Made by a program: the position numbers and the translations under genes. Under the pieces are notes generated by a model. It was not told the DNA's origin. It did not search any database and saw nothing but the letters and a program-made list of their open reading frames with translations. A stretch of 64,000 nucleotides of DNA from Thermosynechococcaceae cyanobacterium Okahandja (GTDB lineage: Bacteria; Cyanobacteriota; Cyanobacteriia; Thermosynechococcales; Thermosynechococcaceae): assembly GCA_041530395.1 (NCBI GenBank), contig CP136945.1:2728001-2792000 (forward strand). The letters run 5' to 3'. This document shows, piece by piece, positions 28,061 through 37,617 of this stretch; positions within the stretch are counted from its first letter, which is position 1, and the number at the start of each line of letters is the position of its first letter.

Positions 28061-28642
28061 TTAGTGTTGCGGTGAGTGTTGCAGCGCCTGCTGAATCTCA
28101 GGAATTGTTACGGCATACATGCCCCGCAGATCCCCAACCCGAAAATTGTAGGCGCGATCGGCGGGATACTTGGCCTGCACAAACGTGGGGCGGCGGTTTT
28201 TTGCCCCATGGCAGGCTAGGCAGCTTGCTTGCACATCGATGCGCCGGAAGTAATGGATCCCCTCTTGATCCGCCTGCCAAAACGCTTGCAGTTGACGGTT
28301 ATTTTCAAATTGTTGCAGGGCTTGAACGTCGCGAGCCGTTTGCGGTTGATGGGCGGGGTTGCGATACTTCAGTGCCACCTGACGCACCTGCCAGCCATTG
28401 GCAGCAGCAACCTCTTTTGCTCTTTTGCCCACGGGGGCACAGACGGCCTTAAAGGTTTCTAGGGTCGGTTCCGTTGTGCTCCCTTCTAAGGTTGAGGCTA
28501 ACCCTTGCCGTAGCTGATCCAGTTGCTCAATCTCGCTAACAGCCTTGCCCAGTTCAGTTGGGTCAACGCTAGCCCCAGCCGTTGGTAGCCAATTGAGCCA
28601 CAAACACAACACCAGCAGGCCACCGAAGAGAACCCGTACCAT
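28061..28642 (-). CDS. Tll0287-like c-type haem protein (DUF3365, PAS-like fold)
   Basis: Exported mono-haem protein. A signal peptide covers residues 1-24 and the haem motif CLACH is at 141-145. Cys68 in FKAVCAPVGKRA matches the unusual Cys axial ligand described for T. elongatus Tll0287, with the His of CxxCH opposite. Such Cys/His haems have very low potential and a sensory or redox-switch role has been suggested. SD AAGGAGA precedes ATG 28642. Transcribed with the DUF3122 gene; the 160-base AT-rich region upstream should hold the promoter. Confidence 0.88.
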   Translation of the reverse strand: MVRVLFGGLLVLCLWLNWLPTAGASVDPTELGKAVSEIEQLDQLRQGLASTLEGSTTEPTLETFKAVCAPVGKRAKEVAAANGWQVRQVALKYRNPAHQPQTARDVQALQQFENNRQLQAFWQADQEGIHYFRRIDVQASCLACHGAKNRRPTFVQAKYPADRAYNFRVGDLRGMYAVTIPEIQQALQHSPQH

Positions 28643-28806
28643 ATCCTATCTCTCCTTAAGTTAAAACAGGTGAAAACAATTCTTGAGGGCTGTCCCCATA
28701 CCCACCCTTGAGTGGAAAATAATTTAATACTATTTAACCAAATAGCTATATTTCATTATAAACAGACAGGCATTAAATTTTGCGGCGCGGCGAAGGAGGC
28801 GAAGGG

Positions 28807-29295
28807 TCATCCTGATTGGGGTTGGGCTTGCCACTGGCGGTAGGGATGCTCTGCCAAGTAAGCGTTGGTGTAGCGGTAGTCGTAGGTGACTTCGGTGCCA
28901 ATCCACGGCGGTAAGGTGAGGGGATAGTCGGTGTGGGGCAGTTCAATCTCGGCGAGTATCAGTCCTGCGGATGCCCCCCTAAATTCATCAATCTCCCAGT
29001 AGAGGTCACCCCAAGGCACCTGATAGCGGACTTTTTCAATGATGGGTTGCAGGCAGAGGTGCTCGAGCAGTTCGGTTGCGTCATTCACCGGAATGGGATA
29101 CTCGTACTCGCACCGCTGGGCACCGCTGGCTTTGCCCTTAATGGTGAGCCACGCTTGATTTGCCGCACGCCGGACCCGCACGGTTCGCTCTGGGGTGGTG
29201 GAAAGGTACCCTTGGGCAAATTCGCTCGCACTGGTCACAAGCGATCGCCATGTCTGTGCACTTACCAGAAACTTGCGTTCAATTTCAATGCCCAT
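28807..29295 (-). CDS. CYTH domain protein (inorganic triphosphatase family)
   Basis: 162-residue triphosphate tunnel enzyme. The N-terminal signature MGIEIERKFLV contains the metal-binding ExExK (E4, E6, K8). Later charged strands such as RTVRVRRAANQAWLTIKG, YEYPIPV and YWEIDEF line the tunnel. Likely hydrolyses inorganic triphosphate; CyaB-type adenylyl cyclase is less likely. Divergent from the sigma factor gene. Confidence 0.9.
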   Translation of the reverse strand: MGIEIERKFLVSAQTWRSLVTSASEFAQGYLSTTPERTVRVRRAANQAWLTIKGKASGAQRCEYEYPIPVNDATELLEHLCLQPIIEKVRYQVPWGDLYWEIDEFRGASAGLILAEIELPHTDYPLTLPPWIGTEVTYDYRYTNAYLAEHPYRQWQAQPQSG

Positions 29296-29447
29296 TGACC
29301 CCCCAAAAATTGATCCGTATCACAACTCGCCTTAAAGGCACATCACTGCCACACGGCTGTCAATTGCCGACAATACCCATTATCGAGAATAACGTTTGGG
29401 ATGTGTTCCCATCCTCAACCCTCGATGTTGTCATTCTGAGTTGCCCT

Positions 29448-30563
29448 ATGGTGGTTACGCCAATTCAACCGACACCCTTACGACCGTTGACAACTGATCT
29501 GGTGCGGCAGTATTTACAAGAGATTGGCCGTTTCCCTCTCCTCACGCCAGCCCAAGAGGTGACGCTTGCTCAACAGGTGCAACAGTACCAAGCTCTTTTA
29601 GACCTGTGGTCCCAGACCTCAGACCCTGACCTCAAAGCCTATGTGATGGCTCTAACGGAGCGCGATCGCCACCAGCGTCAATCCGGTCGTCCCCTCAGTC
29701 GTCAGCAGTGGGCAGCCGCCTTAAACCTCACGGTTGCGGAGTTGCAACAGCAGATACGGCAGGGGCGGCAAGCATGGGCCAAGGCGGCAGGCATCTCGCT
29801 GGCAGAACTGCAACGCATTGAGCGCCAAGGCAAGCACGCCAAAGCACAACTGCTGCAGGCCAACCTGCGCTTGGTGGTTAACATTGCTAAAAAGTACCAG
29901 CATCGCGGGGTTGAGTTTCTTGATCTCATTCAAGAGGGGAGCATTGGCCTTGAGCGCGCCGTAGAAAAATTTGACCCCACCAAGGGCTTTCGCTTTAGCA
30001 CCTATGCCTACTGGTGGATTCGCCAAAGTATTACCCGTGCCGTGGCCAGCCAAAGTCGCACGATTCGCCTTCCCATTCACATTGTCGAAAAGCTCAATAA
30101 AATTAAGCGGGCACAGCGGCACTTGGCCATTCAAAAGGGAGCCATGCCCAGCCTAGCGGATATTGCCGCCGAGCTAAACCTCGACACCGAGCAGGTGCGG
30201 GAGGTGCTCCTGGCCGTTCCCCGGACGGTTGCCCTAGAGCAGCGGGTGGGCACAGAGCAAGAGACGGAGTTACAGGAGTTGCTTGAGTCACCGACCCCCA
30301 CCCCCAATGATCTGCTGATGCGAGACGCTTTGCGCAGCGACCTGCAACAACTGCTCAGCGACCTCTCACCGCGGGAGCGGCAGGTGATTGAGCTTCGCTA
30401 TGGCCTCGGGGAACAGCCGCCCTTGGAAATGGCGGAAATTGCTGCCTTCCTCGGACTCAGCCGCGAACGGGTCCGCCAAATTGAGCATCGCGCCCTGCAA
30501 AAGTTGCGCCAACCCCAACGACGGCGGCAGATTCAAGAGTATCTGGAAGAATTTAACTTGTAA
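29448..30563 (+). CDS. Group 2 RNA polymerase sigma-70 factor
   Basis: 371 residues from MVVTPIQPTPL. Region 1.2 LVRQYLQEIGRFPLLTPAQE, region 2 NLRLVVNIAKKYQHRG...FSTYAYWWIRQSI (promoter -10 recognition and melting), region 3 and region 4 SPRERQVIELRYGL...LSRERVRQIEHRALQKLR are complete. No long region 1.1, so it is a non-essential group 2 factor; SigC is possible but not provable. An insert of about 60 residues (35-95) separates regions 1.2 and 2. The TAA stop sits at the very edge of the following TnpB element. Confidence 0.9.
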   Translation: MVVTPIQPTPLRPLTTDLVRQYLQEIGRFPLLTPAQEVTLAQQVQQYQALLDLWSQTSDPDLKAYVMALTERDRHQRQSGRPLSRQQWAAALNLTVAELQQQIRQGRQAWAKAAGISLAELQRIERQGKHAKAQLLQANLRLVVNIAKKYQHRGVEFLDLIQEGSIGLERAVEKFDPTKGFRFSTYAYWWIRQSITRAVASQSRTIRLPIHIVEKLNKIKRAQRHLAIQKGAMPSLADIAAELNLDTEQVREVLLAVPRTVALEQRVGTEQETELQELLESPTPTPNDLLMRDALRSDLQQLLSDLSPRERQVIELRYGLGEQPPLEMAEIAAFLGLSRERVRQIEHRALQKLRQPQRRRQIQEYLEEFNL

Positions 30564-31872
30564 ACTACCCGACTCCGACCACCTAAGCAGTACGGAGCGG
30601 GCTTTCAGCAGCCCTGAGAACAACGTCCTGCAACGAACAAGACATTGCTCCCGAACCTCTAGGGCGGTTTACAATCGCCCCCAACGTAGCGATATTTTTC
30701 GCTCCATTCACATCGGCATCACCGACCCAGCCGCAGGACAGATTTAGGCATTCAAACGTTTTGCCCTGTCGATTGCCGATCACCTTGCAGCAATGACAGG
30801 TTTTCGAGGTGTATCGAGAATCGACAAAATGCACCGCTACACCAAACTTTACGCCTTTGTAGGTCAAAAATTGGCGGAGCTGATAGAACGCCCAACTGTT
30901 AGACCGTCGCCGCTCCATCTTGGAGCGGGGCATTTGGTTGGTACGCTCTCGGATGCCTGTGAGATCCTCAAGTGCAATAGCCTGATTAGCGGCCTTAGCT
31001 TGCTGGATCAGTCGATAGCTGATGGTGTGGTTTACCCATGCTTGGAATCTTCGTTCACGCCCACTCAACCGTTGCAAGATTTGACGGCATCGACGCCGAC
31101 TCGACCTTGTGCCTTTGGACGCTTTGCGTTGCAACGAAGCCCGCACACGACTGTATTTGTCTCTGGTCTGTGTAACTTGTTCCCCGCTGAATTTTCCTCC
31201 TTCGGATGTGCAAGCGATGTCGGTACGCCCCAAGTCAACCCCCAGCACGTCGTCCGTGTCGGGGATAGCTGGCGGCTTAGACTCCAACTGGATGTGCAGG
31301 TAGAAGCTGCCATCCTTGCGCTTAACCAGTGTTGCCGACTTGGGGCTTTGCCCTTGCAGCAAATGCTTCTGGTAATGACCAATGTGCAGCTTGAACTTCT
31401 CTCTGCCTTTCAGCATGGTTAGGCTGACTGTCCAATCGGACTCTCTGAACGTGAAGGTGCGACGGTCGTAATTGGCGGAGGTTGGGGCAAACTCCTTAAC
31501 TGGCCTGCCCTTCTGTTTCGCTGCCTTACGGTTCGCACAGACACGTCGAATAGCGTGGATGGTCAGTTGGGCAGACAGTCCAGAATGCGCCCTAGCTTCC
31601 TTGTAAATCAAGGACTGTACGGCAATCTGGTTGGTCAACTTTGCAGGAGTCTTGGCATTCACAAACTCACAGCAGCTTGCAAAAGCGGAAAGCACCGCCT
31701 CAAGTTTTTCAACCTGCTGCGGCGTGACCGTCAATTTACAAGAGACTGTGAGAACTTGAGGCATTTTCAACTAGCAAAGTTTCTTGCTTCAATTGTAGCT
31801 TATCTGGCAGGCTCAGGAGTATCGCACTCCATCGCCTGCCGTGCATTCCTCCCGACCAGCGCGGGACTCCTG
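30563..31872 (-). mobile_element. tnpB-only element, family B (approximate ends)
   Basis: Lies between the sigma factor and ispE genes. The right-end region on the minus strand reads GTGGTCGGAGTCGGGTAG and then TTTAC, typical of cyanobacterial TnpB elements. The left end reads AGGAGTCCCGCGCTGGTCGG next to the ispE stop. With one copy the exact tips cannot be set. No tnpA is present. Its tnpB is only distantly related to family A. Confidence 0.65.
30583..31770 (-). CDS. tnpB: TnpB RNA-guided endonuclease, family B (intact)
   Basis: 395 residues. RuvC residues D179 (GVDLGRTD), E268 (ALEDLTG) and D353 (DADVNGAKN) are present, with a zinc ribbon C325, C328, C341, C346. The N-terminus (LTVSCKLTVTPQQVEKLEAV) and the WVNHTISYRLI segment differ from family A, so this is another TnpB lineage. 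The guide RNA is expected from about 30650 down to 30563 with the guide copied from the sigma-gene end. Confidence 0.9.
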   Translation of the reverse strand: MKMPQVLTVSCKLTVTPQQVEKLEAVLSAFASCCEFVNAKTPAKLTNQIAVQSLIYKEARAHSGLSAQLTIHAIRRVCANRKAAKQKGRPVKEFAPTSANYDRRTFTFRESDWTVSLTMLKGREKFKLHIGHYQKHLLQGQSPKSATLVKRKDGSFYLHIQLESKPPAIPDTDDVLGVDLGRTDIACTSEGGKFSGEQVTQTRDKYSRVRASLQRKASKGTRSSRRRCRQILQRLSGRERRFQAWVNHTISYRLIQQAKAANQAIALEDLTGIRERTNQMPRSKMERRRSNSWAFYQLRQFLTYKGVKFGVAVHFVDSRYTSKTCHCCKVIGNRQGKTFECLNLSCGWVGDADVNGAKNIATLGAIVNRPRGSGAMSCSLQDVVLRAAESPLRTA

Positions 31873-32823
31873 CTAGATCAGTTGAATGCCGTGGGCACAG
31901 CACTCGCACACCCAAAGGTCTAGGTCAGGATCCGGCAGCGCCTGCCGTACTTTTTGCAGTAGTTCGTACCCGGCATTCATGGTTTCAACGAGAGCAAACA
32001 CGGTGGGGCCTGATCCCGACATCAGACTGGCGATCGCCCCGGCGTTGAGAAATCTCTGCCGTAGTTGCGCCACGGCGGGATAGCGGGGCAACACCACCTT
32101 TTCTAAGTCATTTCTCAGGCTTTGCGCCAAGGCCACCACATCCTTCCGCTGAATCGCCTGCAGGAGAGCGGCAGAGCCACCCTCTTGGCGTGCTTTTTCC
32201 TGAGCCGCTGCCGTCTGGGCATAGCAATCTTGAAAGTCTTGGCGGTAGGTTTGGTAAGCCCATGGCGTAGCCACACTCAACGAGCGGTACTTCCCGAGAA
32301 CCACCGTCAGGTCTTGGAGATCGGGGAGGGGGGTGAGCTGCTCGCCACGTCCCAAGGCTAAAGCGGTGCCCCCGCTCAGACAAAAGGGCACATCTGATCC
32401 TAGTTGCTGGGCAAAGGTCTGTAGCTCCCCTTGGGTTAACCCTAACTGCCACAGCAGGTCTAAGCCTACCAAAACCGCCGCCGCATTGGTGGAGCCACCC
32501 GCCAACCCCGCCCCCATCGGAATCCGCTTATCAATGAAAATATCCACCCCGGGGCGATCGGGGAAATGCTTTTGCAGTAAGGCGGCCGCTTTGTAGGCCA
32601 GATTCCGCTGATCGCAGGGAACCGCTGGGTTTGTGCATTCAACCTTAATGTGGCGATCGCGCCGCGGCACCAGTTCGAGGCGATCGGCCAACGAGACCGC
32701 CTGCATCACCATCACTAATTCATGGTAGCCACTGCCATCTAGACAGTCGCCAATAATTTGCAGAAAAAGATTAATTTTGGCGGGTGCCAGCAAACGGTAC
32801 ACGCGACAGAACTCTCGCTGCAA
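31873..32823 (-). CDS. ispE: 4-diphosphocytidyl-2-C-methyl-D-erythritol kinase
   Basis: MEP-pathway kinase supplying isoprenoids for carotenoids and chlorophyll side chains. GHMP-kinase motifs: LAPAKINLFLQIIG at the N-terminus, PMGAGLAGGSTNAAAVL as the ATP loop, and MSGSGPTVFALVE. Length 316 is normal. A stretch of start-proximal residues (MQREFCRVYRLLAPAKIN) suggests the real start may be a few codons later. The stop lies directly at the edge of the family B element. Confidence 0.94.
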   Translation of the reverse strand: MQREFCRVYRLLAPAKINLFLQIIGDCLDGSGYHELVMVMQAVSLADRLELVPRRDRHIKVECTNPAVPCDQRNLAYKAAALLQKHFPDRPGVDIFIDKRIPMGAGLAGGSTNAAAVLVGLDLLWQLGLTQGELQTFAQQLGSDVPFCLSGGTALALGRGEQLTPLPDLQDLTVVLGKYRSLSVATPWAYQTYRQDFQDCYAQTAAAQEKARQEGGSAALLQAIQRKDVVALAQSLRNDLEKVVLPRYPAVAQLRQRFLNAGAIASLMSGSGPTVFALVETMNAGYELLQKVRQALPDPDLDLWVCECCAHGIQLI

Positions 32824-32965
32824 TGGAAAGGGTCTTGGCTCATCCTCTCACAGGATCTGTGCTTTGGCCAGTCTTGGGCACCCGGGTTGAGTTTACCCAG
32901 AGGAGATGCGTAGCATAGTACTAACTTGCCTTGCCCAATACGGCGGCGGTCTGCGGAGAACAACG

Positions 32966-35104
32966 ATGGCGACACAGGAGCGAGAGCAGGTACGCCACCT
33001 GTTAGTGCTCGAGGATACGGCGGGTCGGCGGCCAATTTTGCTGGAAGCAGCAACCTATTCGATTGGGCGTGACCCCACGAACTCCATTGTTCTGCACTCA
33101 AAATTGGTATCCCGTCAGCATGGCTTGTTATTGCGAGTGACCAGTCCCGACACAGAGAGCTATCTGTTTCGGCTCATTGACGGAGATCTGCAGGGTAAGC
33201 GCAGCACCAACGGTATTTTAGTGAATGGCCAGCGAGCGGTTTCCCACGACCTGCGCAGCGGCGACATGATTGTGTTTGGGGGGGATGTGCGGGCGCGCTA
33301 CCTGACCCTAACCAACATGACCGATACCGAGTTTAACGACTTTTGCCAAAGTACGGATGTGTTGGGGTTCCTCTCTAAAACCACCAACCCCTTTGCCACC
33401 CTCGTACCCGAGCATCACGCCAATATTGAAAACTTTAGTGAGGCTGCCCTTGTGCGCTTAGCCTCCTACCCGGAACTAACCCCCAACCCCATCTTAGAAG
33501 TGGATTTAGAGGGGACAGTTACCTACTTAAATCCGGCAGCCGTCATGCAGTTTCGGGATCTGCAGCAACGGCAACTCAGCCACCCGTTGTTACTGGGGTT
33601 ACCCGAACTGGCTCGCTATATGCAGCAAACCCAAGAAAAAGTGCATGTCCGCGAGGTGGAGTACCAACAGCGCATCTATGAGCAGTCCATTCACTACATC
33701 TACGAAAGTGAGTTGATTCGCAGCTATGTGATGGATGTAACCGATCGCAAGCGGGCGGAGGAGCAACTGCGCAACCAAGCGCGTCGCGAAGCCATTATTA
33801 ATCGCATTATCCAAGCGATGCGCACCACGCTCGTGGCGGCGGAAGTCTTGCAGATTACGGCGGATCTGTTACTGGAAGTTTTGGGGTCTAGCCTGTGCCT
33901 GATTACCCAAACCACAGCCACCGAGACCTCGACCGCTGCGGCGCACCTTCAACCTGTGCCACCCACGTTGCTGAGCCTGAATCGGGCGGTGATTGACATT
34001 TATGCGCCCGCATTAACAGCCGGTGAACAGGTGATGCTAGAGACCGAGAGCAGTGACCTTAGCGATTGGCTGCGGCAGCAGTTGATAAACCAGCGTGTTC
34101 AGGCGCTGGTGGTGACCCCCTTAATTTATCTGGGGCAACTGTTGGGGCACATTACCCTGATGGAGGTGGAGAGCGAAACAAATGAACGCACCTCCCTTTT
34201 TTGGGGCGATGGCCAAAGGTCGCAGGTCACGTTGCCCAAGGGCTGGACGGCTGAGGATGTGAGCCTCGTAAAAACGATTGCGGATCAGTGTGCAATTGCC
34301 ATCCACCAAGCGCAGCTATACCAGACCGTTCAGGCGCTAAATGCGGATCTGGAACGGCAGGTGCAGGCGCGGACGGCGGAATTAGAGCAAAAAATGCAGG
34401 AGCTAGAACGGCTGAATGCCCTCAAGGATGACTTCCTCAGTACGGTTTCCCACGAATTGCGCACCCCCATGGCCAACATGAAAATGGCCATCCACATGCT
34501 CAAGCATTACCCAATGGACGAGCGGCAGCAGCGCTATCTAGATATTCTCAGCAATGAGTGCGCCCGCGAAACAGAACTCATTAACGATTTGCTGGACTTG
34601 CAGCGGCTAGAAGCGGGTCGGAGTCAAATTCAACTGGAGTACATTGATCTGGATACGTGGTTGCCGACCGTCCTCGAGCCGTTTCGCCACCGGATGCAAC
34701 AGCGGCAGCAGTGCCTGAAAATTTTGCAGCCTAGCCACTTACCGCCGCTGCGTTCCAATCGTCACTCGCTGGAGCGTATTCTGGCAGAACTGCTGAACAA
34801 TGCCTACAAGTACAGTCCGGCAGGGGGGCAAATTACCTTATCGTTGCAACTGTTGGCGGGCGATCGCCTGCAAATTGACGTGAGTAACCCCTCAGAAATT
34901 CCCGACGCAGAACTGCCACGCATTTTTGAAAAGTTCTACCGCGTTCCCAACGCTGATCCGTGGCAGCAGGGGGGCACAGGGCTGGGTTTGGCCTTAACCC
35001 AAAAACTGGTGCAGCAATTACAGGGGGAAATTAGCGTTCGCAGTGGCGGGGGCTACACCACGTTTACCCTTGTTTTTCCGGTGGCAAAAACGGTTGAGGG
35101 TTGA
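32966..35104 (+). CDS. Sensor histidine kinase with FHA, PAS and GAF domains
   Basis: 712-residue cytoplasmic kinase. An FHA domain near residues 15-110 (YSIGRDPTNSIVLHS, then SRQHGLL) could bind phosphothreonine. A PAS region follows (NPILEVDLEGTVTYLNPAA), then GAF (~275-460), a coiled coil and HisKA with H in STVSHELRTPMANM, and an ATPase domain (GTGLGLALTQKLVQQL). No membrane helix. MATQEREQ at 32966 is chosen because GGAGA lies upstream. FHA on a histidine kinase hints at crosstalk with Ser/Thr kinases (inference). Confidence 0.92.
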   Translation: MATQEREQVRHLLVLEDTAGRRPILLEAATYSIGRDPTNSIVLHSKLVSRQHGLLLRVTSPDTESYLFRLIDGDLQGKRSTNGILVNGQRAVSHDLRSGDMIVFGGDVRARYLTLTNMTDTEFNDFCQSTDVLGFLSKTTNPFATLVPEHHANIENFSEAALVRLASYPELTPNPILEVDLEGTVTYLNPAAVMQFRDLQQRQLSHPLLLGLPELARYMQQTQEKVHVREVEYQQRIYEQSIHYIYESELIRSYVMDVTDRKRAEEQLRNQARREAIINRIIQAMRTTLVAAEVLQITADLLLEVLGSSLCLITQTTATETSTAAAHLQPVPPTLLSLNRAVIDIYAPALTAGEQVMLETESSDLSDWLRQQLINQRVQALVVTPLIYLGQLLGHITLMEVESETNERTSLFWGDGQRSQVTLPKGWTAEDVSLVKTIADQCAIAIHQAQLYQTVQALNADLERQVQARTAELEQKMQELERLNALKDDFLSTVSHELRTPMANMKMAIHMLKHYPMDERQQRYLDILSNECARETELINDLLDLQRLEAGRSQIQLEYIDLDTWLPTVLEPFRHRMQQRQQCLKILQPSHLPPLRSNRHSLERILAELLNNAYKYSPAGGQITLSLQLLAGDRLQIDVSNPSEIPDAELPRIFEKFYRVPNADPWQQGGTGLGLALTQKLVQQLQGEISVRSGGGYTTFTLVFPVAKTVEG

Positions 35105-35145
35105 TCCCCGATGATAAAATAGGGTGCTAACATTTTCAGGGTGCC

Positions 35146-36234
35146 ATGACCCTTTCGCGAGTCGCTTTACGTAGCCTACAGCAAGAGCTAGAGCAGCTAT
35201 TAGCGCGCTTGGACAGCCACCCCCATGGCGATCTGATCTACCAAGCTCTGCAAACGTTTACCGCCATTGCCGAGGAAGACTTGGAACGGCTGGACTGGAA
35301 AATTCTCCGCTCCTGCCTGCGGGATATGCACCAAGCCCTGCGGGTATTTGCCCCCTACCGCCACACCCGCAAAATTTCCATCTTCGGCTCGGCACGCACC
35401 CCCGATACCGAACCGGTCTATGACATGGCGGTGCGGTTTGCCCAAGCCGCCAGTGCTGCCGGATTTATGATTATTACGGGGGCGGGCGGCGGCATTATGG
35501 AAGCGGGCAATAAAGGCGCTGGCCCGGGAAAGTCCTTTGGCCTCAACATTGAACTGCCCTTTGAGCAGGGGGCTAACCCCTATATTGAAGGTGACCCGCG
35601 CCTGATTCACTTTAAGTACTTCTTTACCCGCAAGGTGTTTCTGCTCAAGGAAACGGATGCCATTGCCGTCTTTCCGGGGGGCTTTGGCACCCAAGATGAG
35701 GCGTTTGAGTGCTTGACCTTGTGCCAAACGGGTAAGGCACCGCCTACCCCCTTGGTGTTAATGGATGTGCCCGGGGGCACCTACTGGCAGCGCTGGGATC
35801 AACTCATCCAAGAGGAGTTTTGCCGTGCAGGCCTGATTAACGGTGAAGATCGGGAACTGTATCGCTTCTGCACCAGTGTTGAGGAGGGGTTAGAGTACCT
35901 CAGCGGTTTTTATCGGGTGTATCACTCCTGCCGCTACGTGGGCGATCGCCTCGTGTTGCGCCTGAATCAAGACATTAGCGATGCTGCCCTAGGGGAGCTT
36001 AACCGCGAGTTTGCCGATATTTTGGTTTCTGGCGCGATTGAGCGCACGCCGCCGTTACCCCGGGAAGTGGAGGATGAGCAACCCATCTATCACCCCCTCC
36101 TCACCCATACGCTGCACCTGCCACGGCTGATCCTGCACTTTAACCAGCGGGACTACAGCCGTTTATACCAACTCATCCACCGCCTCAATGGGTTGGCAAC
36201 GCCAGCCACCACCTATCACCCCGAGCGGAAGTAG
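35146..36234 (+). CDS. LOG family protein (TIGR00730-like)
   Basis: 362 residues with the LOG nucleotide-binding signature: SIFGSARTP, GAGGGIMEAGNKGA and PGGFGTQDEAFE. Small members release cytokinins as phosphoribohydrolases. This one is longer, with ~80 extra N-terminal residues (helical, LQQELEQLLARLDSHP) and a C-terminal extension, as in the large cyanobacterial paralogue. True substrate unknown. Confidence 0.88.
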   Translation: MTLSRVALRSLQQELEQLLARLDSHPHGDLIYQALQTFTAIAEEDLERLDWKILRSCLRDMHQALRVFAPYRHTRKISIFGSARTPDTEPVYDMAVRFAQAASAAGFMIITGAGGGIMEAGNKGAGPGKSFGLNIELPFEQGANPYIEGDPRLIHFKYFFTRKVFLLKETDAIAVFPGGFGTQDEAFECLTLCQTGKAPPTPLVLMDVPGGTYWQRWDQLIQEEFCRAGLINGEDRELYRFCTSVEEGLEYLSGFYRVYHSCRYVGDRLVLRLNQDISDAALGELNREFADILVSGAIERTPPLPREVEDEQPIYHPLLTHTLHLPRLILHFNQRDYSRLYQLIHRLNGLATPATTYHPERK

Positions 36235-36266
36235 GGGTTAGGCCTACGCACCGCAGCGACAACAGA

Positions 36267-36293
36267 GATTGACCAGATTGATCAGATTGACCA
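36267..36293. repeat. Three tandem 9-bp repeats upstream of purB
   Basis: GATTGACCA, GATTGATCA, GATTGACCA in direct tandem, ending 21 bases before the purB start. The spacing (about one helical turn) would suit cooperative binding of a regulator; none is identified. Confidence 0.7.
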
Positions 36294-36314
36294 TTACGTG
36301 TTGATACCACACCC

Positions 36315-37610
36315 ATGATTGAACGTTACACCCTTGCCCCCATGGGGAACCTTTGGACCGATGCCTACAAATTCCAAACGTGGCTTGATGTGGAACTCGC
36401 CGTTTGTGAAGCACAAGCTGAGCTAGGCTATATTCCTGCCGAGGCTGTTGCTGAGATTAAGGCCAAAGCCGCCTTTGAACCGCAGCGGGTGCTGGAAATT
36501 GAGGCGGAGGTGAAGCACGATGTCATTGCCTTCCTCACGAATGTCAATGAAAATGTTGGCGATGCGGGTCGCTACATTCACCTTGGTTTGACCAGTTCTG
36601 ATGTGTTGGATACTGGCCTCGCCTTGCAGTTGGTGGCCAGCCTCACGTTACTGCAAGAGCACCTCGAGTATCTGATTCAAGCGGTGCGCCATCGCGCCCA
36701 AGAACATCGCTATACGGTGATGGTGGGGCGCAGCCATGGCATTCATGCGGAACCCATTACGTTTGGCTTTAAGTTGGCTGGCTGGCTAGCAGAACTGCTG
36801 CGTCATCGCGATCGCCTGTGCCAGTTGCAGCGCACGATTGCTGTGGGCAAAATTTCGGGGGCAGTGGGAACCTACGCCAACATTGACCCCCGGGTAGAAG
36901 CCATTGCCTGCCAAAAGCTAGGCCTGCAACCGGATACGGCTTCAACGCAGGTCATTTCCCGCGATCGCCACGCCGACTATGCCCAGACCCTTGCCTTGGT
37001 GGGGGCCACCCTCGAGCGCTTTGCCGTCGAAATTCGCAACCTGCAGCGCACCGATGTTCTCGAAGTCGAAGAATTTTTCTCGAAGGGGCAAAAGGGTTCT
37101 TCCGCCATGCCCCACAAACGCAACCCGATTCGTTCCGAGCGCTTAACAGGCTTAGCGCGGGTACTGCGGGGCAACGCCATGGCGGCGCTTGAAAACGTTG
37201 CCCTGTGGCATGAGCGGGATATTTCCCACAGTGCGGTGGAGCGGGTGATTCTGCCCGACAGTTCCATCCTGTGCCACTTTATGCTGGTTGAGATGACCGA
37301 CCTGATTCAACATCTACAGGTCTATCCCGAGAATATGCGCCGCAATATGAACTGCTACGGCGGCGTGATCTTTAGTCAGCGGGTGTTGCTGGCACTGGTG
37401 GAAAAAGGGCTGAGTCGCGAAGCGGCCTATGCCCTAGTGCAAAAACATGCCCATGCGGCCTGGAACCGCAGCGACGGCGACTTTGCTGCCAACCTCAAAA
37501 ACGACCCAGCGGTGTTGCAGTACCTCAGTGTTGCCGAGCTAGAGGCCTGTTTTAACCCCGAGCACCACCTCAAACACCTTGAAGAAATTTACCAGCGCCT
37601 GAGCATTTGA
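36315..37610 (+). CDS. purB: Adenylosuccinate lyase
   Basis: Catalyses two fumarate-releasing steps of purine synthesis. 431 residues with the fumarase-superfamily signature GSSAMPHKRNPIRSERL, the catalytic-histidine segment GRSHGIHAEPITFGFK and GLTSSDVLDTGLALQ. Full length and unremarkable. Convergent with rlmD, seven bases apart. Confidence 0.96.
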   Translation: MIERYTLAPMGNLWTDAYKFQTWLDVELAVCEAQAELGYIPAEAVAEIKAKAAFEPQRVLEIEAEVKHDVIAFLTNVNENVGDAGRYIHLGLTSSDVLDTGLALQLVASLTLLQEHLEYLIQAVRHRAQEHRYTVMVGRSHGIHAEPITFGFKLAGWLAELLRHRDRLCQLQRTIAVGKISGAVGTYANIDPRVEAIACQKLGLQPDTASTQVISRDRHADYAQTLALVGATLERFAVEIRNLQRTDVLEVEEFFSKGQKGSSAMPHKRNPIRSERLTGLARVLRGNAMAALENVALWHERDISHSAVERVILPDSSILCHFMLVEMTDLIQHLQVYPENMRRNMNCYGGVIFSQRVLLALVEKGLSREAAYALVQKHAHAAWNRSDGDFAANLKNDPAVLQYLSVAELEACFNPEHHLKHLEEIYQRLSI

Positions 37611-37617
37611 GGAGGAG

